Counted from the stretch's first letter, positions 1 through 8,446 are shown. The stretch is 64,000 nt of DNA from Cupriavidus sp. UYMMa02A (GCA_001725945.1 LRMT01000034.1:124001-188000); one strand, 5' to 3'. The notes: generated by a model not told the origin, from the sequence alone. Translations and numbers: made by a program.

Positions 1-521
1 ACGGCAGACCATGCACAGCGCACCATCATGTCGTCGAACTGCTCGGCCAGATCGTTCTCCCGGAAATAGTCCTGGACTCCGCCGGACAATAGCTGGTAAG
101 ACGCGGTGCCTGCTTCTAGCAGCTCAGGGTATTTCTCCTTTTCCTCGATCTGCGGCCCGAACATCAGGTAGAAAAGGGCAGGGTTCTTGACGGCGAATTC
201 AATATAGCCATCCATGATCGTGAGCAGCCGCGCCTCGGCGCTCATTTCAGGGGAAAGCCGAGCCCGGCGCACGGCGAGCATTTCTCGGAATCCTTCCGTG
301 GCGATCGCGGCAAGCAGGCCTTCCTTGTCGGAGAACTGGTTGCGCGGCGCGCCGTGTGAAACTCCGGCGAGCTTTGCCGCGGAGCGCAAGGTCAGTCCGT
401 GAACGCCTTCGCTGGCCAGGATCTCCCGGCCGCAGCGGATCATTTCTTCCCGGAGGTTGCCGTGGTGGTAGCCTGGCGGATCGGGCGAGTCGTGGACGAG
501 GTCATGAAATGCCGGTTGCAC
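1..521 (-). CDS. TetR/AcrR-family transcriptional regulator (3' end cut by window edge)
   Basis: The reverse strand reads open from a GTG at 521 to the window edge, so the C-terminus is missing. The N-terminal region carries the TetR helix-turn-helix pattern: YHHGNLREEM, then GLTLRSAAKLAGVSHGAPRNQFSDKEGLLAAIA. This is the typical arrangement of a DNA-binding domain in which the recognition helix is followed by an aromatic residue and DKEGLL. The ligand-binding domain after it (FAVKNPALFYLMFGPQIEE) resembles the WHG-type TetR C-terminal domain. The GTG was chosen because no in-frame ATG lies upstream and a GGAGG stands 12 bases before it. Such proteins usually repress a neighbouring or own promoter; the target cannot be seen here. 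Confidence 0.8.
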   Translation of the reverse strand, partial: MQPAFHDLVHDSPDPPGYHHGNLREEMIRCGREILASEGVHGLTLRSAAKLAGVSHGAPRNQFSDKEGLLAAIATEGFREMLAVRRARLSPEMSAEARLLTIMDGYIEFAVKNPALFYLMFGPQIEEKEKYPELLEAGTASYQLLSGGVQDYFRENDLAEQFDDMMVRCAWSA

Positions 522-635
522 TGTGGTGTAAGGCCTCCATCTTAGCGCCAACCCATGCTCTTTCCCATGACGCCGCGTGCCGGATGATGGGAGAGCCATC
601 GCGGGCGGAGGGTGCTGCCTTGCCTCGCTTGCCAG

Positions 636-1082
636 CTAATGCGACATGGGATCAATGACCTGGATGTCGTCGAAGTTAATCAACGATCCATCGAGGCGCG
701 TCAGCGGCGGCGCCTCGATTTCCTTGCCGGTCTGTTTGTCCAGGAAGACCCTGGCGCGGCTTCCGGGCTCCGGCGCCCACCGCTCGGCCCATGCCTTGAG
801 GCTCAGGTACGTCGGCAGGAAATCGCGCGCGCTGCCGGTCAGAAAGTATGCGCAACGTGTGCTGCCTTCGATCGGCCGGCGTGCCAGCAGTCCAAAATCG
901 GTCATGGCCTGCAGCCTGGCGCTCAGAATATTGGGGGCGATGCCGAGGCGGCGCGCGAATTCCTCGAAGCGCGTCGCGCCGTAATACGCTTCGCGCAGGA
1001 TCAGGATGACCCAGCGCTCGCTAAGCACCGCCGCGGCGTGAGCAACGGAACATGGCATCTTGATGGATGGAGACTGACTCAT
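636..1082 (-). CDS. HxlR-family winged-helix regulator
   Basis: This is a 148-residue protein of normal HxlR length. It has the family hallmarks: the N-terminal Cys-containing segment (MPCSVAHAAAVLSERWVILILREAYYG), the winged helix (TRFEEFARRLGIAPNILSARLQAMTDFGLL) and the short wing with an aromatic (CAYFLTGSARDFLP). HxlR proteins are mostly dimeric repressors or activators that sense electrophiles or aldehydes, often through a cysteine near the N-terminus. The gene sits 28 bases downstream of the TetR gene at 1111-1662 in the same direction, so the two may be co-transcribed. The target is unknown. Confidence 0.85.
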   Translation of the reverse strand: MSQSPSIKMPCSVAHAAAVLSERWVILILREAYYGATRFEEFARRLGIAPNILSARLQAMTDFGLLARRPIEGSTRCAYFLTGSARDFLPTYLSLKAWAERWAPEPGSRARVFLDKQTGKEIEAPPLTRLDGSLINFDDIQVIDPMSH

Positions 1083-1110
1083 AGCCGATTGGCTCTGGCG
1101 TGGCGGTGCG

Positions 1111-1662
1111 CTACAGGGACGTCTGGAGTGCCTCCACGATTTCCGTGGACAGCGCTTCCGAGCGGACGGCGCGAGCCAGCACGATACCGCCGACCATGGC
1201 CGCGAGCGTCACGATGGCATCCTTGCGTGAAGTCGTGTCATCGTCGCCCTCAATCAGTTCGACCAGCGAGGTGATTCGCGCCTCGAAACGCCGCCGCGTC
1301 TTGGCATCAAGGCGTGACACATCGGTGCCGAGCGCGGCGATGGCGCAACCGGAACCGGGATTGTCGCGGTGCTTCTTGCTCACATACGCATTCACGATGG
1401 CTTCCTTGCGCCCCTGGGCCGGTGCTGTTGCCGCCGCCTTTTCCAGGAAATCCATGGTCTGGTCGAAGGCGGCATCGACCGCCTCGGCAATCAACGCGTC
1501 CTTGGAATCGAAGTGTGCGTAAAAGCCGCCATGGGTCATGCCCGCGTTCTTCATCAACTGCGCCACGCCGATGCCATTGACACCGTGCTTGCGAAACTCC
1601 GTCGAGGCAGTCTTGACGATGTGTTTATGGGTTTCGGCTTTTTGGTCGAGCGAATAGCGCAT
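1111..1662 (-). CDS. TetR-family regulator, NemR/AcuR-like
   Basis: About 183 residues. The helix-turn-helix is clear (HKHIVKTASTEFRKHGVNGIGVAQLMKNAGMTHGGFYAHFDSKDALIAEAV), with the GGFYAHFDSK motif common in NemR-like TetR proteins. The C-terminal domain holds a cysteine in a GSGCAIAALGTDV context, where this subgroup often carries a redox-sensing residue. The start was taken at MRYSLDQKAETHKHIV rather than at an earlier in-frame ATG 36 bases upstream, because homologous N-termini begin there. It faces away from xdhC at 1882, leaving about 220 bases for divergent promoters. The role in electrophile sensing is inferred from the family. Confidence 0.85.
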   Translation of the reverse strand: MRYSLDQKAETHKHIVKTASTEFRKHGVNGIGVAQLMKNAGMTHGGFYAHFDSKDALIAEAVDAAFDQTMDFLEKAAATAPAQGRKEAIVNAYVSKKHRDNPGSGCAIAALGTDVSRLDAKTRRRFEARITSLVELIEGDDDTTSRKDAIVTLAAMVGGIVLARAVRSEALSTEIVEALQTSL

Positions 1663-1818
1663 GATCGGGCGACAGGGAGAGGAAATGTACCTACACAATA
1701 TATAGCATTACGATCATCATTGCATAGGGATCCTGCCGGAAGCCGTCGCTCTTGAAATGCAGGCGGCACTCCCACTCAATGCCATGGGGGATAACACCAA
1801 GGGAAACCGTGATCCTTC

Positions 1819-1847
1819 TTGACCATGCCGGATCGCCTGACTAGCAT
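1819..1847 (+). promoter_or_regulatory. Candidate sigma-70 promoter before xdhC
   Basis: TTGACC (1819-1824) and TAGCAT (1842-1847) are separated by 17 bases and lie 34 bases before the xdhC start. The -35 is close to consensus and the -10 is weaker. A GGAG at 1874-1877 is the likely ribosome binding site. Confidence 0.4.
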
Positions 1848-1881
1848 GTAGACGTTGGATACATAAGTGGGATGGAGAATC

Positions 1882-2915
1882 ATGGAAGGCGTAGATCTCG
1901 AAGTCTTGAGAAGCAGTGTCCGCTGGGAGGACGAAGGCCACCGTTGCCTGCTGGTGACGGTGGTCCGCACCTGGGGCTCATCGCCGCGACCACCGGGCGC
2001 GATGCTGGCGGTGCGTGACGACGGGCTGGTAGTGGGTTCGGTATCAGGCGGCTGCATCGAAGACGACATCATCGACCGAACGCGCCGCGAAGGCATTCAC
2101 TACCGCGGCCCGGAGCGTGTCCGATACGGCGTCAGTGCCGAGGAAGCGCACCGCTTTGGTCTTCCCTGCGGCGGCACCATCGAACTGGTGGCCGAGCCGT
2201 GTCCGCGGCGAGCGGCTTGCGCGAACTGCTGGAGGCGGTGGAGGGTCGCCGGCTGGTGACACGCAGGCTCGACATGGCTACCGGCAACGCGACGCTTGAG
2301 CCGGCCACGGCCACCGACGGCCTGGTGTTTGATGGCAAGTCCCTGTCGACAATCCACGGCCCTCGCTATCGCCTGCTGGTAATCGGCGCCGGTCAGCTTT
2401 CGAAGTACCTCTGCGAGATCGCCGTCGGACTCGGCTTCGATGTGACGGTGTGCGACCCGCGCGAGGAGTATACGGAGACCTGGTCCATTTCCGGCGTCAC
2501 CATGGTGCGCACCATGCCGGACGACACGGTGATGGAGTTGTCGCTGGATGAACGCAGTGCGGTTGTCGCGCTTACCCACGATCCCAAGCTGGACGACCTG
2601 GCGCTGATGGAGGCTTTGCGTACCCCTGCCTTCTACGTCGGGGCGCTGGGATCGCGCCGCAACAACCAGGCACGGCGCGAGCGCCTGAAGGAATTCGACC
2701 TGACCAGCGAGCAACTTGCGCGGCTCCATGGACCTGCCGGCATCTATATCGGCAGCCGCACGCCGCCGGAGATCGCCATCTCGATTCTTGCAGAGGTGGT
2801 GGCAGCGAGGAACCACGTTTTCCTGCCGGACCACCTGAAGGTGGAAGAAGCCAAGTTCGCGCAGGAGGTGCGTGAGGATGTCGGCAGCGCGTGCGGAGTG
2901 CCGGTGTTTTCGTAA
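1882..2915 (+). CDS. xdhC: XdhC-family protein (molybdenum cofactor chaperone), frame broken near 2200
   Basis: The first part (to about 2200) carries the XdhC N-terminal domain with WGSSPRPPGAMLAV, GSVSGGCIEDD and LPCGGTIEL. The second part, in the next frame back, carries the Rossmann-like domain (LLVIGAGQLSKYLCEIAVGLGFDVTVCDPREEY) and the C-terminal GALGSRRNNQARRERL and IYIGSRTPPEIAISILAEVVA motifs. Restoring one G at the break gives a contiguous protein of about 344 residues, normal for the family. XdhC proteins bind molybdenum cofactor and help insert it into xanthine dehydrogenase-type enzymes. No such enzyme is visible nearby, so its client is elsewhere. The last codons lie inside a 120-bp repeat. 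Confidence 0.85.
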
Positions 2916-2999
2916 TGGCGCCCCGACCAGGCTCGCCGGTCGGGGCACCGCGCCGAATCACGTGGTGGCAGGGGGCGTGTCCGAGTTCCGATCGCTCAT
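2880..2999. repeat. 120-bp dispersed repeat, copy 1
   Basis: This stretch aligns without gaps to 17807-17926, with only a handful of mismatches over 120 bases. It contains a perfect 9-bp inverted repeat, GCCCCGACC and GGTCGGGGC with a 9-base loop, at about 2919-2945. It covers the last codons and stop of xdhC and lies between xdhC and the convergent cupin gene. There is no long T-run after the stem. It may act as a two-way terminator or be a REP-like element. Confidence 0.85.
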
Positions 3000-3052
3000 A
3001 CCGCCGCGGCAACGGGAGCAGTTGGCAAGTTACCTTCATCCAGTTGTTGATT

Positions 3053-3454
3053 TCATGGCTTGGCTGGTGCCACGAGCGGGGCTTCCTTTCTGACGACATA
3101 CGTCGCCAGTTCGGACGCCTGTCCGCTGCCGACATTTCTCGCCGAATGCGCCGTCCCCGCCGGAATGAACAAGGAGTCGCCGGCCTTCAGCGTGACGGGC
3201 GGCTGGTTGCCGAGCTGATACTCCAACGTCCCTTGCAGGACATGGGCGATCTCTTCGCCCGGGTGTGTATGCTTCGCGGCAAATGCACCGGGATCGAAGT
3301 CCACGCGGACCTGGATGCCTTCGAGGCCCGGCGCGCTGAGCTCTTGCTGGACGAGATCCGTGCGGCGCACTTCCGCCGATTGCGCCTTTGCGGCCTGCAG
3401 TAGGGTACCCATGCCGGCGAGCAGCACGGCAGCCATAATTCGGTTCGATTTCAT
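3053..3454 (-). CDS. Exported single-domain cupin protein
   Basis: 133 residues. The N-terminus (MKSNRIMAAVLLAGMGTLLQAAKAQS) is a typical Sec signal peptide with cleavage after AQS or AKA. The mature part has the two cupin motifs: G-x5-H-x-H-x3/4-E seen as KHTHPGEEIAHVLQG (His62, His64, Glu68) and GDSLFIPAGTAHSARN (His103), enough to form a metal site. Exported small cupins of this kind are common beside hydrolases and MFS exporters in Burkholderiales, but the substrate is unknown. A related cupin is encoded at 53584-54017. Confidence 0.85.
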   Translation of the reverse strand: MKSNRIMAAVLLAGMGTLLQAAKAQSAEVRRTDLVQQELSAPGLEGIQVRVDFDPGAFAAKHTHPGEEIAHVLQGTLEYQLGNQPPVTLKAGDSLFIPAGTAHSARNVGSGQASELATYVVRKEAPLVAPAKP

Positions 3455-3552
3455 GTGGAGACTCCTTCATGTCGTGACACTGTGGCCGACGCTGCCGATG
3501 GCGGCGGCGGTGACTTTGTCGATGGCAAAATTGAGGACGGTAATGAGCGCTT

Positions 3553-4605
3553 TTACTGGCGATCGTGCTGCAGAAACTCGGTCATCGTCCTGGCGACGAG
3601 TTCGGGGCGCTCTTCCTGCAGGAAGTGGCCGGTGTTCTCGAGATGCAGGGTTGTGAGGTTGGATGCCTTGGGTGGAATGACCTTGTTCATCCATCGGTAC
3701 GCCGGGCCGCCAACTGCCAGCACCGGCATCTCCAGCTTGCCGTAGCCCTTGCCGTCGGCGATGTCCTGCGTCAGCGTCTGATACCAGCCGTTGCTGGCGC
3801 GGATGGCGTCGGCGGTGTTGTAGGCGCGCTCGTACACAGCGCGGTCTCGCGCATCGATCGCGGATTCATCCACGAGGAAGTACTTGAAAAGCCAGTCCTG
3901 CTCGGCCCGAATGTGACCGGCGAGCACCTGCTCGGGTAGTCCCTTGACCTGGTTGAAGGCAAACCACCACAGGTACGGGTGCGCGAAGTCGAGCTTGTCG
4001 GTGAACGTCCCCTGCGCTGGCAGCAGCGGGAACGTCAGCAGGCTTTCATCGGGGTGAGGCAGTTCCAGCATCACCAGCTTGCCGGTGGCCTGGGGGAAGT
4101 TCGCGCCATAGGCGAAGGCGACGGCCGACCCGATGTCATGACCGGCGATATGGACCTTGTCATAACCGAGCGACTGCACGAGCGCGTGGATATCATGTGC
4201 CATCGTCTTCTTGTCGTAGCCGTCGGCAGGCTTCGACGAGCCGCCCATGCCCCGCAGGTCCACGGCGATGACGGTGTAGTGCTCTGCCAGCGCCGGCATG
4301 ATCTTGTGGAAAGTCCACCACGTTTCTGGCCAGCCCGGCAGCAATACCAGCGGTTCGCCCTTGCCGCCTATGACGTAGTGAAGCCGGACGCCGTTGACGT
4401 CGGCATAGGCGTTGTGGAATCCGGGCAGCGACTTTGCCAGTGCGGCGTCCGAGACGTCAGCCTTGCGTGCCGTACCAGCCTTCCATGCGGCGGGTGACGT
4501 CGTATGAGCTATATCTAGCGGCCGTGCCAGACTTGGCAGCGCGGCCGTCAACAGCGCAGCAGTCGTGACGCCTGCAATGGCGAACTTGGCAAGAGAGGCT
4601 TTCAA
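3553..4605 (-). CDS. Exported alpha/beta hydrolase, epoxide hydrolase-like
   Basis: 350 residues with an N-terminal signal peptide ending in ALPSLA. The fold motifs are in the order expected of the epoxide hydrolase/haloalkane dehalogenase branch: an oxyanion-hole segment LLPGWPETWW (residues 88-97), the nucleophile elbow GHDIGS with Asp157 rather than Ser, and the catalytic histidine in NTGHFLQEE (His327). An Asp nucleophile fits epoxide hydrolase or dehalogenase chemistry rather than simple esterase activity. The signal peptide puts it in the periplasm, which is unusual for cytosolic epoxide hydrolases but seen in Burkholderiales paralogues. It lies downstream of the nitrilase on the same strand, separated by only 27 bases, so co-transcription is likely. 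Confidence 0.85.
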   Translation of the reverse strand: MKASLAKFAIAGVTTAALLTAALPSLARPLDIAHTTSPAAWKAGTARKADVSDAALAKSLPGFHNAYADVNGVRLHYVIGGKGEPLVLLPGWPETWWTFHKIMPALAEHYTVIAVDLRGMGGSSKPADGYDKKTMAHDIHALVQSLGYDKVHIAGHDIGSAVAFAYGANFPQATGKLVMLELPHPDESLLTFPLLPAQGTFTDKLDFAHPYLWWFAFNQVKGLPEQVLAGHIRAEQDWLFKYFLVDESAIDARDRAVYERAYNTADAIRASNGWYQTLTQDIADGKGYGKLEMPVLAVGGPAYRWMNKVIPPKASNLTTLHLENTGHFLQEERPELVARTMTEFLQHDRQ

Positions 4606-4632
4606 GGCTATCTCCAGAGGATGCTGAATCGG

Positions 4633-5621
4633 TCAGGCAACCGTGGTGGGTTGATCGTTGGAGCTTTGCTCGGCGGGCACAAGCAACGCCGCGCGTTCGT
4701 GAATGTGCGCGGCAGGCTTGCGGTCGATCATCAAACTGAGCAGCTCGGGCCGGTTGTAATGGCCAGCCGCATCCATCAACATCTTGCGGCGGTCGATCTG
4801 CGAGAAATCGAGGTCGGCGATGACCTCGCCCTCACCCGAGCGCAGCGGTTCGCCGATCAGCATGCCGTCGGGCGCACAATCGTGGTAAAGCAACCGCCAG
4901 AGATCGGACCGATGGCGCAGCCCGTATCCTTCATGATCTGCGCCTGCTGGTCGGCGTCGAGCCAGGCCGTGGCGTTCACGACGAAGGCGCCGGATTCCAG
5001 GGCATGCTGGCGGATATTGATTTCCATCCTTTGGGCAAACCCTTCGCCGAAGGCCGAGCCCGGATACATGGCCGAATGGATCTGCTCGCCGTCGGCAATC
5101 ATCGCGTAGCGGACGAGTGGGTTGTTGTGCTCAAAGCATGCGAGCTGGCCAATGCGGCCGACCTTGCTGTCGATGGCGCGCAGGCCCGATCCGTCTCCCT
5201 GACCCCAGATCATGCGTTCGAAATGGGTGGGCGTGATTTTGCGGCGGCGCTGGATCAAGGTGCCATCGGCGTCGAAGAGCAGTTGCGTGTTGTAAATGGT
5301 GCCGCCGTCACGCTCATTCACGCCGATGGACACCACCATGCCCGCCTTACGAGCTGCCTCGCCGATTGCGTCGGTGGCGGGGGAGGGCACTGTCACGGAT
5401 TGCTCAAGCAACCTGAGGTGCTCTTTTCCGGACAGAAGCTCAATGCCCGTCTGGACCGCAGAAAAGTACGGGTAGTAAGGCACCACGGTTTCCGGAAACG
5501 TGGCGAACTGCACCCCTTTCTCACCAAGCTCCTGAATCTTCCGCACGACTTTCTCGACGGTTGCCTCACGGCTGTAGAGGACAGGGCTGATCTGCACTGC
5601 GGCAGCTTTGACTACTTTCAT
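4633..5621 (-). CDS. Nitrilase (aliphatic/arylacetonitrilase type), frame broken near 4875
   Basis: The full catalytic triad of the nitrilase superfamily is present: Glu44 in FATFPETVVPYYPYF, Lys128 in QRRRKITPTHFERMIWG, and Cys162 in GQLACFEHNNPL. The region after Cys162 (RYAMIADGEQIHSAMYPG) is typical of bacterial nitrilases that hydrolyse R-CN to the acid and ammonia. One base is missing near 4875; restoring it joins the 254-residue first part to a C-terminal tail (APDGMLIGEPLRSGEGEVIADLDFSQIDRRKMLMDAAGHYNRPELL), about 329 residues in all. A palindrome at 5669-5692 before the start probably binds the adjacent MarR regulator. Substrate specificity cannot be read from the sequence. Confidence 0.85.
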
Positions 5622-5668
5622 GGCAATTTCCTTTGCGGCTGGACGCGGGTTACGAAATACCCCGATGT

Positions 5669-5692
5669 GCGATATTGCATATGCAACATCGC
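5669..5692. promoter_or_regulatory. Palindromic operator before the nitrilase gene, probable MarR site
   Basis: A 24-bp near-perfect palindrome, GCGATATTGCAT followed by ATGCAACATCGC, with one mismatched symmetric pair. The core TTGCATATGCAA is perfectly symmetric. It lies 48 bases upstream of the nitrilase start in the short gap after the MarR gene. A closely similar site stands before the hydrolase gene at 6890. Confidence 0.65.
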
Positions 5693-5704
5693 GGACAAAA
5701 AAAA

Positions 5705-6169
5705 TCAGATCAGACGTCGCGGCAGGGCGCTTGCGATATCCATGATGGCGGTGGCGCCAGCTTCGCCCATCAGGGCATTGGCTTTTTCCTGGGCGGCTGA
5801 CCAGGCGGGTGTCGCGCCATGGAGGAGTTCCTTGCCTTTTGCTGTCAGCGAGAGGGGACGCAAGCGACCACCTTCATCAGTGGGGCCTTCGCAGACCCAT
5901 CCCTGCGCAATGAGCGGCTGCAGGTTTCTGGTGAGCGTCGACCGATCCTGATAATTCCTGCGTCCGAGGTCTGCGCGACTGATCGGGCCAAATTCCATGA
6001 TGAGCACCAGTAACGAGAACTGTGGCGCGTGGATGTCGAAGGGGCGAAGGGCCTGGTCATAGAGCGTGGTCATGACCCTGGAAATCTGACGCGTGCGCGT
6101 CAGCAGGCAACGGTGCGCGATATTGCGGCTGGCTTCATCGCTGGTCGAGTACGTCCTGTCTGCGCTCAT
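5705..6169 (-). CDS. MarR-family transcriptional regulator
   Basis: 154 residues with the MarR winged helix-turn-helix: MTTLYDQALRPFDIHAPQFSLLVLIMEFGPISRADLGRRNYQDRSTLTRNLQPLIAQGWV, followed by the wing segment EGGRLRPLSLTAKGKELL. MarR proteins bind palindromic operators as dimers and release them on binding phenolic or other small ligands. The gene lies directly upstream of the nitrilase gene in the same direction. A related palindrome occurs before the nitrilase, before the hydrolase at 6890, and in weaker form just upstream of this gene's start, so it probably controls all three units. The ligand is unknown. Confidence 0.88.
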   Translation of the reverse strand: MSADRTYSTSDEASRNIAHRCLLTRTRQISRVMTTLYDQALRPFDIHAPQFSLLVLIMEFGPISRADLGRRNYQDRSTLTRNLQPLIAQGWVCEGPTDEGGRLRPLSLTAKGKELLHGATPAWSAAQEKANALMGEAGATAIMDIASALPRRLI

Positions 6170-6182
6170 GATCGGGTTCCTG

Positions 6183-6194
6183 TTGCCTAGGCAG
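6183..6194. promoter_or_regulatory. Weaker MarR-type half palindrome upstream of the MarR gene
   Basis: TTGCCTAGGCAG, with a perfect TGCCTAGGCA core, 14 bases upstream of the MarR start. It fits the pattern TTGCNTANGCAA of the sites at 5669-5692 and 6828-6841. This suggests autoregulation, but it is the least similar of the three. Confidence 0.35.
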
Positions 6195-6291
6195 CGAAGG
6201 CTTTGCGGCGCCTATGAGGTTTCCGTGTCGGGGAACTCCGCTGCCTTCGGAACGAATTTAAATCGACCCATGTATCCACCCTGTAGCGCGG

Positions 6292-6708
6292 TTGGGCGAT
6301 TTTTGTGACCGAACATGTCCAAGCAAGGGTCTGATACAGAGGGATACATCAAGGTCTCGAGTACTTATGCCGAAGTTGTGCGCAGGCTACGCCCGGCGAT
6401 CGATCGACAGCGGGCGCATCCGTTCCTGTCTCGCTGAGTGGCACTTCAGGAGGATTTACAGAATCTGCCCTATCGAAGTGGCTAAGCAGTTACTGGAAAC
6501 GCGACCCATTACGCTTGATATGGCCAGTCAGCGCGTCGGTTGCGCGGATACCAGTACATTTAGACAACTGTTCAAGCGTAAGACCGGTCTCTCGCCAAGT
6601 GCGCATCAACGTTTTGCGCGCACCGCCGAGGACAAGGTGCATCATGTGCGAGATCAGATAGCGATCCGCAAGATCAGCATGACTGCCTGCGAAACAAGGT
6701 TTGTTTGA
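6292..6708 (+). pseudogene. Remnant of an AraC-family regulator (C-terminal helix-turn-helix only)
   Basis: Only the second half of an AraC DNA-binding domain is recognisable, at about 6475-6630: VAKQLLETRPITLDMASQRVGCADTSTFRQLFKRKTGLSPSAHQRF. This matches the GlxA/FtrA-type pattern of a helix, an RVG turn, a recognition helix starting STFRQLF, and the closing GxSPSAxR. No ligand-binding or GATase-like domain lies upstream, and the flanking codons are not protein-like, so this is a decayed fragment rather than a working regulator. It fills most of the 720-base stretch between the MarR gene and the hydrolase at 6890. Confidence 0.65.
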
Positions 6709-6827
6709 TGAAAGCCGAGGCCGCCGTGGTCGCGTGTATGGGAATGTATCGAGGAGGAACACGGATACGTGGCCGTACAAAAGTGGGCCTCGGCAGCAAC
6801 AGGTCAGATACATGACTGACCTTCAAT

Positions 6828-6841
6828 GTTGCATATACAAC
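6828..6841. promoter_or_regulatory. Second copy of the MarR-type operator, before the hydrolase at 6890
   Basis: GTTGCATATACAAC is a near-perfect palindrome. Read with its flanks (ATGTTGCATATACAACGA) it matches the nitrilase site in 14 of 18 positions. It lies 48 bases upstream of the hydrolase start, the same distance as the nitrilase operator from its gene. Confidence 0.55.
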
Positions 6842-6889
6842 GAGCTAGCTCTTGTACCTTCAGGCACCAGAACCAACGAGGTGAAAGAC

Positions 6890-7867
6890 ATGACGACTCA
6901 ATCCAAAAATCGCCGTTTGCTTGCCGCAGGTGCAATTGGCATCGGGGCTGTGGCGGTGGCGCTCATGGTCGGTTGCGCGAGCAACGGGCATACGGCGAAA
7001 GCAAGACCCGAAATCGGGTATGTGCAAGTTAACCCCGATGTGAAACTCAGACGCCTGGTCGTGCACAGCACCGCCCCAAAAGGCACTGTGCTGTTCCTGC
7101 ATGGCTTCCCGGAGACGATCTACGCCTGGAAGGAGATTTCCATGGAACTGGGCAAGGACTATGAAGTCCATGCCTTTGACTGGCCCGGCTATGGCGACTC
7201 GTCGCGCCCTTCGGCGGACAAGTTCTCCTATGCGCCGCGGGACTACGCCAGAGTGCTAAAGGACTATATCGATCAGGCCGGGATCGACAAGCAGAATCTC
7301 GTGATCTATGCGACCGACATTGGCGCGTTGCCCGCGCTGCTCGCGGCCATCGATGATCCGGCGATTGCGAAGCGCATCATCGTCGGCGACTTCGCGCCGT
7401 TCAATCGTCCGCAATATATGCAGGAGCGACTGCAAGCCCTGAAGGAGCCGAAGTCGGCGGACGCTGTGCGGGCGGCCTTCAATAAGACTCGGGACGAGAT
7501 TCTTGAGAACGCCTTCACGCGGGGCCTGCCTGCGGCGGCGCACTATGAGGTATCACCGGAATTCAAGGCCGACATGGCGCGTGGTTGGCCAAACGGAACC
7601 ATGACGACCGCCGATGCCTTCTCTCACTATTATTCGCACTTCACCCGCGACGAGGACTACTTCGAAGGAAACCTGATGAAGCTGAAAACCCCCGTCAAGG
7701 TGATCTGGGGCGAGCAGGACATCTACATCAAGAAAGAGATGGGTGAGGAACTGGCGAAGCGCGCCGGCCTGGAACTCGACGTGCTGCCGAACATCGGCCA
7801 CTATCCGCACCTGCAAAGCAAGGAAACAACCATTGCCGAGGTGCGCAGCGCGTTCGACGGGAAGTAG
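6890..7867 (+). CDS. Lipoprotein alpha/beta hydrolase (haloalkane dehalogenase/epoxide hydrolase branch)
   Basis: 325 residues. The start at 6890 was chosen because GAGGTGA stands 6-8 bases before it and it gives a clean lipoprotein signal (LMVGC, lipidated Cys29). Fold motifs are HGFPET (residues 71-76), a nucleophile elbow ATDIGA with Asp143, and a catalytic histidine in PNIGHYPH (His304). The Asp nucleophile again suggests an epoxide hydrolase-like or dehalogenase-like enzyme, here anchored to a membrane. It has a copy of the operator found before the nitrilase, so the two hydrolytic enzymes and the MarR gene likely form one regulon. It is not a close copy of the hydrolase at 3553. Confidence 0.83.
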   Translation: MTTQSKNRRLLAAGAIGIGAVAVALMVGCASNGHTAKARPEIGYVQVNPDVKLRRLVVHSTAPKGTVLFLHGFPETIYAWKEISMELGKDYEVHAFDWPGYGDSSRPSADKFSYAPRDYARVLKDYIDQAGIDKQNLVIYATDIGALPALLAAIDDPAIAKRIIVGDFAPFNRPQYMQERLQALKEPKSADAVRAAFNKTRDEILENAFTRGLPAAAHYEVSPEFKADMARGWPNGTMTTADAFSHYYSHFTRDEDYFEGNLMKLKTPVKVIWGEQDIYIKKEMGEELAKRAGLELDVLPNIGHYPHLQSKETTIAEVRSAFDGK

Positions 7868-7883
7868 TTGCTGATGCCGGACC

Positions 7884-7911
7884 AGCCGCCGGGCGCGTTT
7901 GGCCGGCGGCT
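7884..7911. terminator. Probable bidirectional terminator hairpin
   Basis: AGCCGCCGG (7884-7892) and CCGGCGGCT (7903-7911) form a perfect 9-bp stem with a 10-base loop in the 64-base gap between convergent genes. No strong T-run follows on either side. Confidence 0.6.
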
Positions 7912-7931
7912 TCGCCAAGGCAGTGGTCTAA

Positions 7932-8426
7932 CTACTTGCCGAGAATGGCCTTGTTGCGCGCGTCGATGATCTCGGCCGTTCGCTGCGTCGCGCCCTCGCC
8001 GGGTTCAAGACGCACGTCGCGCAAGCCCAGCGTGCGCGGACCCACACGCAGTGCGACCGGTTCGACCGGTTCCCCGGTGCTGTCCTCGACGAGGCGGATG
8101 GGGGGCCGTGCGCAGCACCATTCATCGCCCCATTGCATCAGCCCCACGATGATCGGATAGAGCGCCTCGCCCTTTTCCGTCAGCCGGTATTCGGTGCGCC
8201 GTTCGGCACCCTCAGCTACCCCCTTCGCCACCACACCGTGATCGATCAGCGTATTCAGCCGCGTGGTCAGCACGTTTCGCGCAATACCAAGGCGCTGCTG
8301 GAAGTCGTCAAAGCGTGTTGTGCCCATCATGCACTCTCGCACGATAAGCAGGCTCCACCATTCGCCGACCTGCTCCAGCGCGCCGGCCACGGAGCAGTTC
8401 ATCCCTGTGAAAGTCTTGCGTTGCAT
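7932..8426 (-). CDS. HxlR-family regulator divergent from an MFS exporter
   Basis: About 164 residues. The start at MQRKTFTGMNCSVAGALEQVGEWW was preferred over an in-frame ATG 36 bases upstream because HxlR proteins begin close to the NCSV segment and because the longer start would run into an operator. The winged helix is RFDDFQQRLGIARNVLTTRLNTLIDHGVV, followed by RTEYRLTEKGEALYPII. The conserved cysteine near the N-terminus (NCSVAGAL) is the position used for redox or electrophile sensing in several family members. Two matching inverted repeats in the intergenic region suggest it controls itself and the divergent MFS gene at 8561. Confidence 0.87.
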   Translation of the reverse strand: MQRKTFTGMNCSVAGALEQVGEWWSLLIVRECMMGTTRFDDFQQRLGIARNVLTTRLNTLIDHGVVAKGVAEGAERRTEYRLTEKGEALYPIIVGLMQWGDEWCCARPPIRLVEDSTGEPVEPVALRVGPRTLGLRDVRLEPGEGATQRTAEIIDARNKAILGK

Positions 8427-8446
8427 AGCCGATATCGTAGCCGCAA

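Noticed and set aside
2190..2210. Programmed ribosomal frameshift in xdhC
   Set aside because: No slippery heptamer or downstream structure is seen, and dozens of unrelated genes in the window show the same one-base loss, which points to sequence error.
2100..2948. 282-codon open frame antisense to xdhC
   Set aside because: Composition is typical of a shadow frame and the plus strand carries recognisable XdhC motifs throughout.
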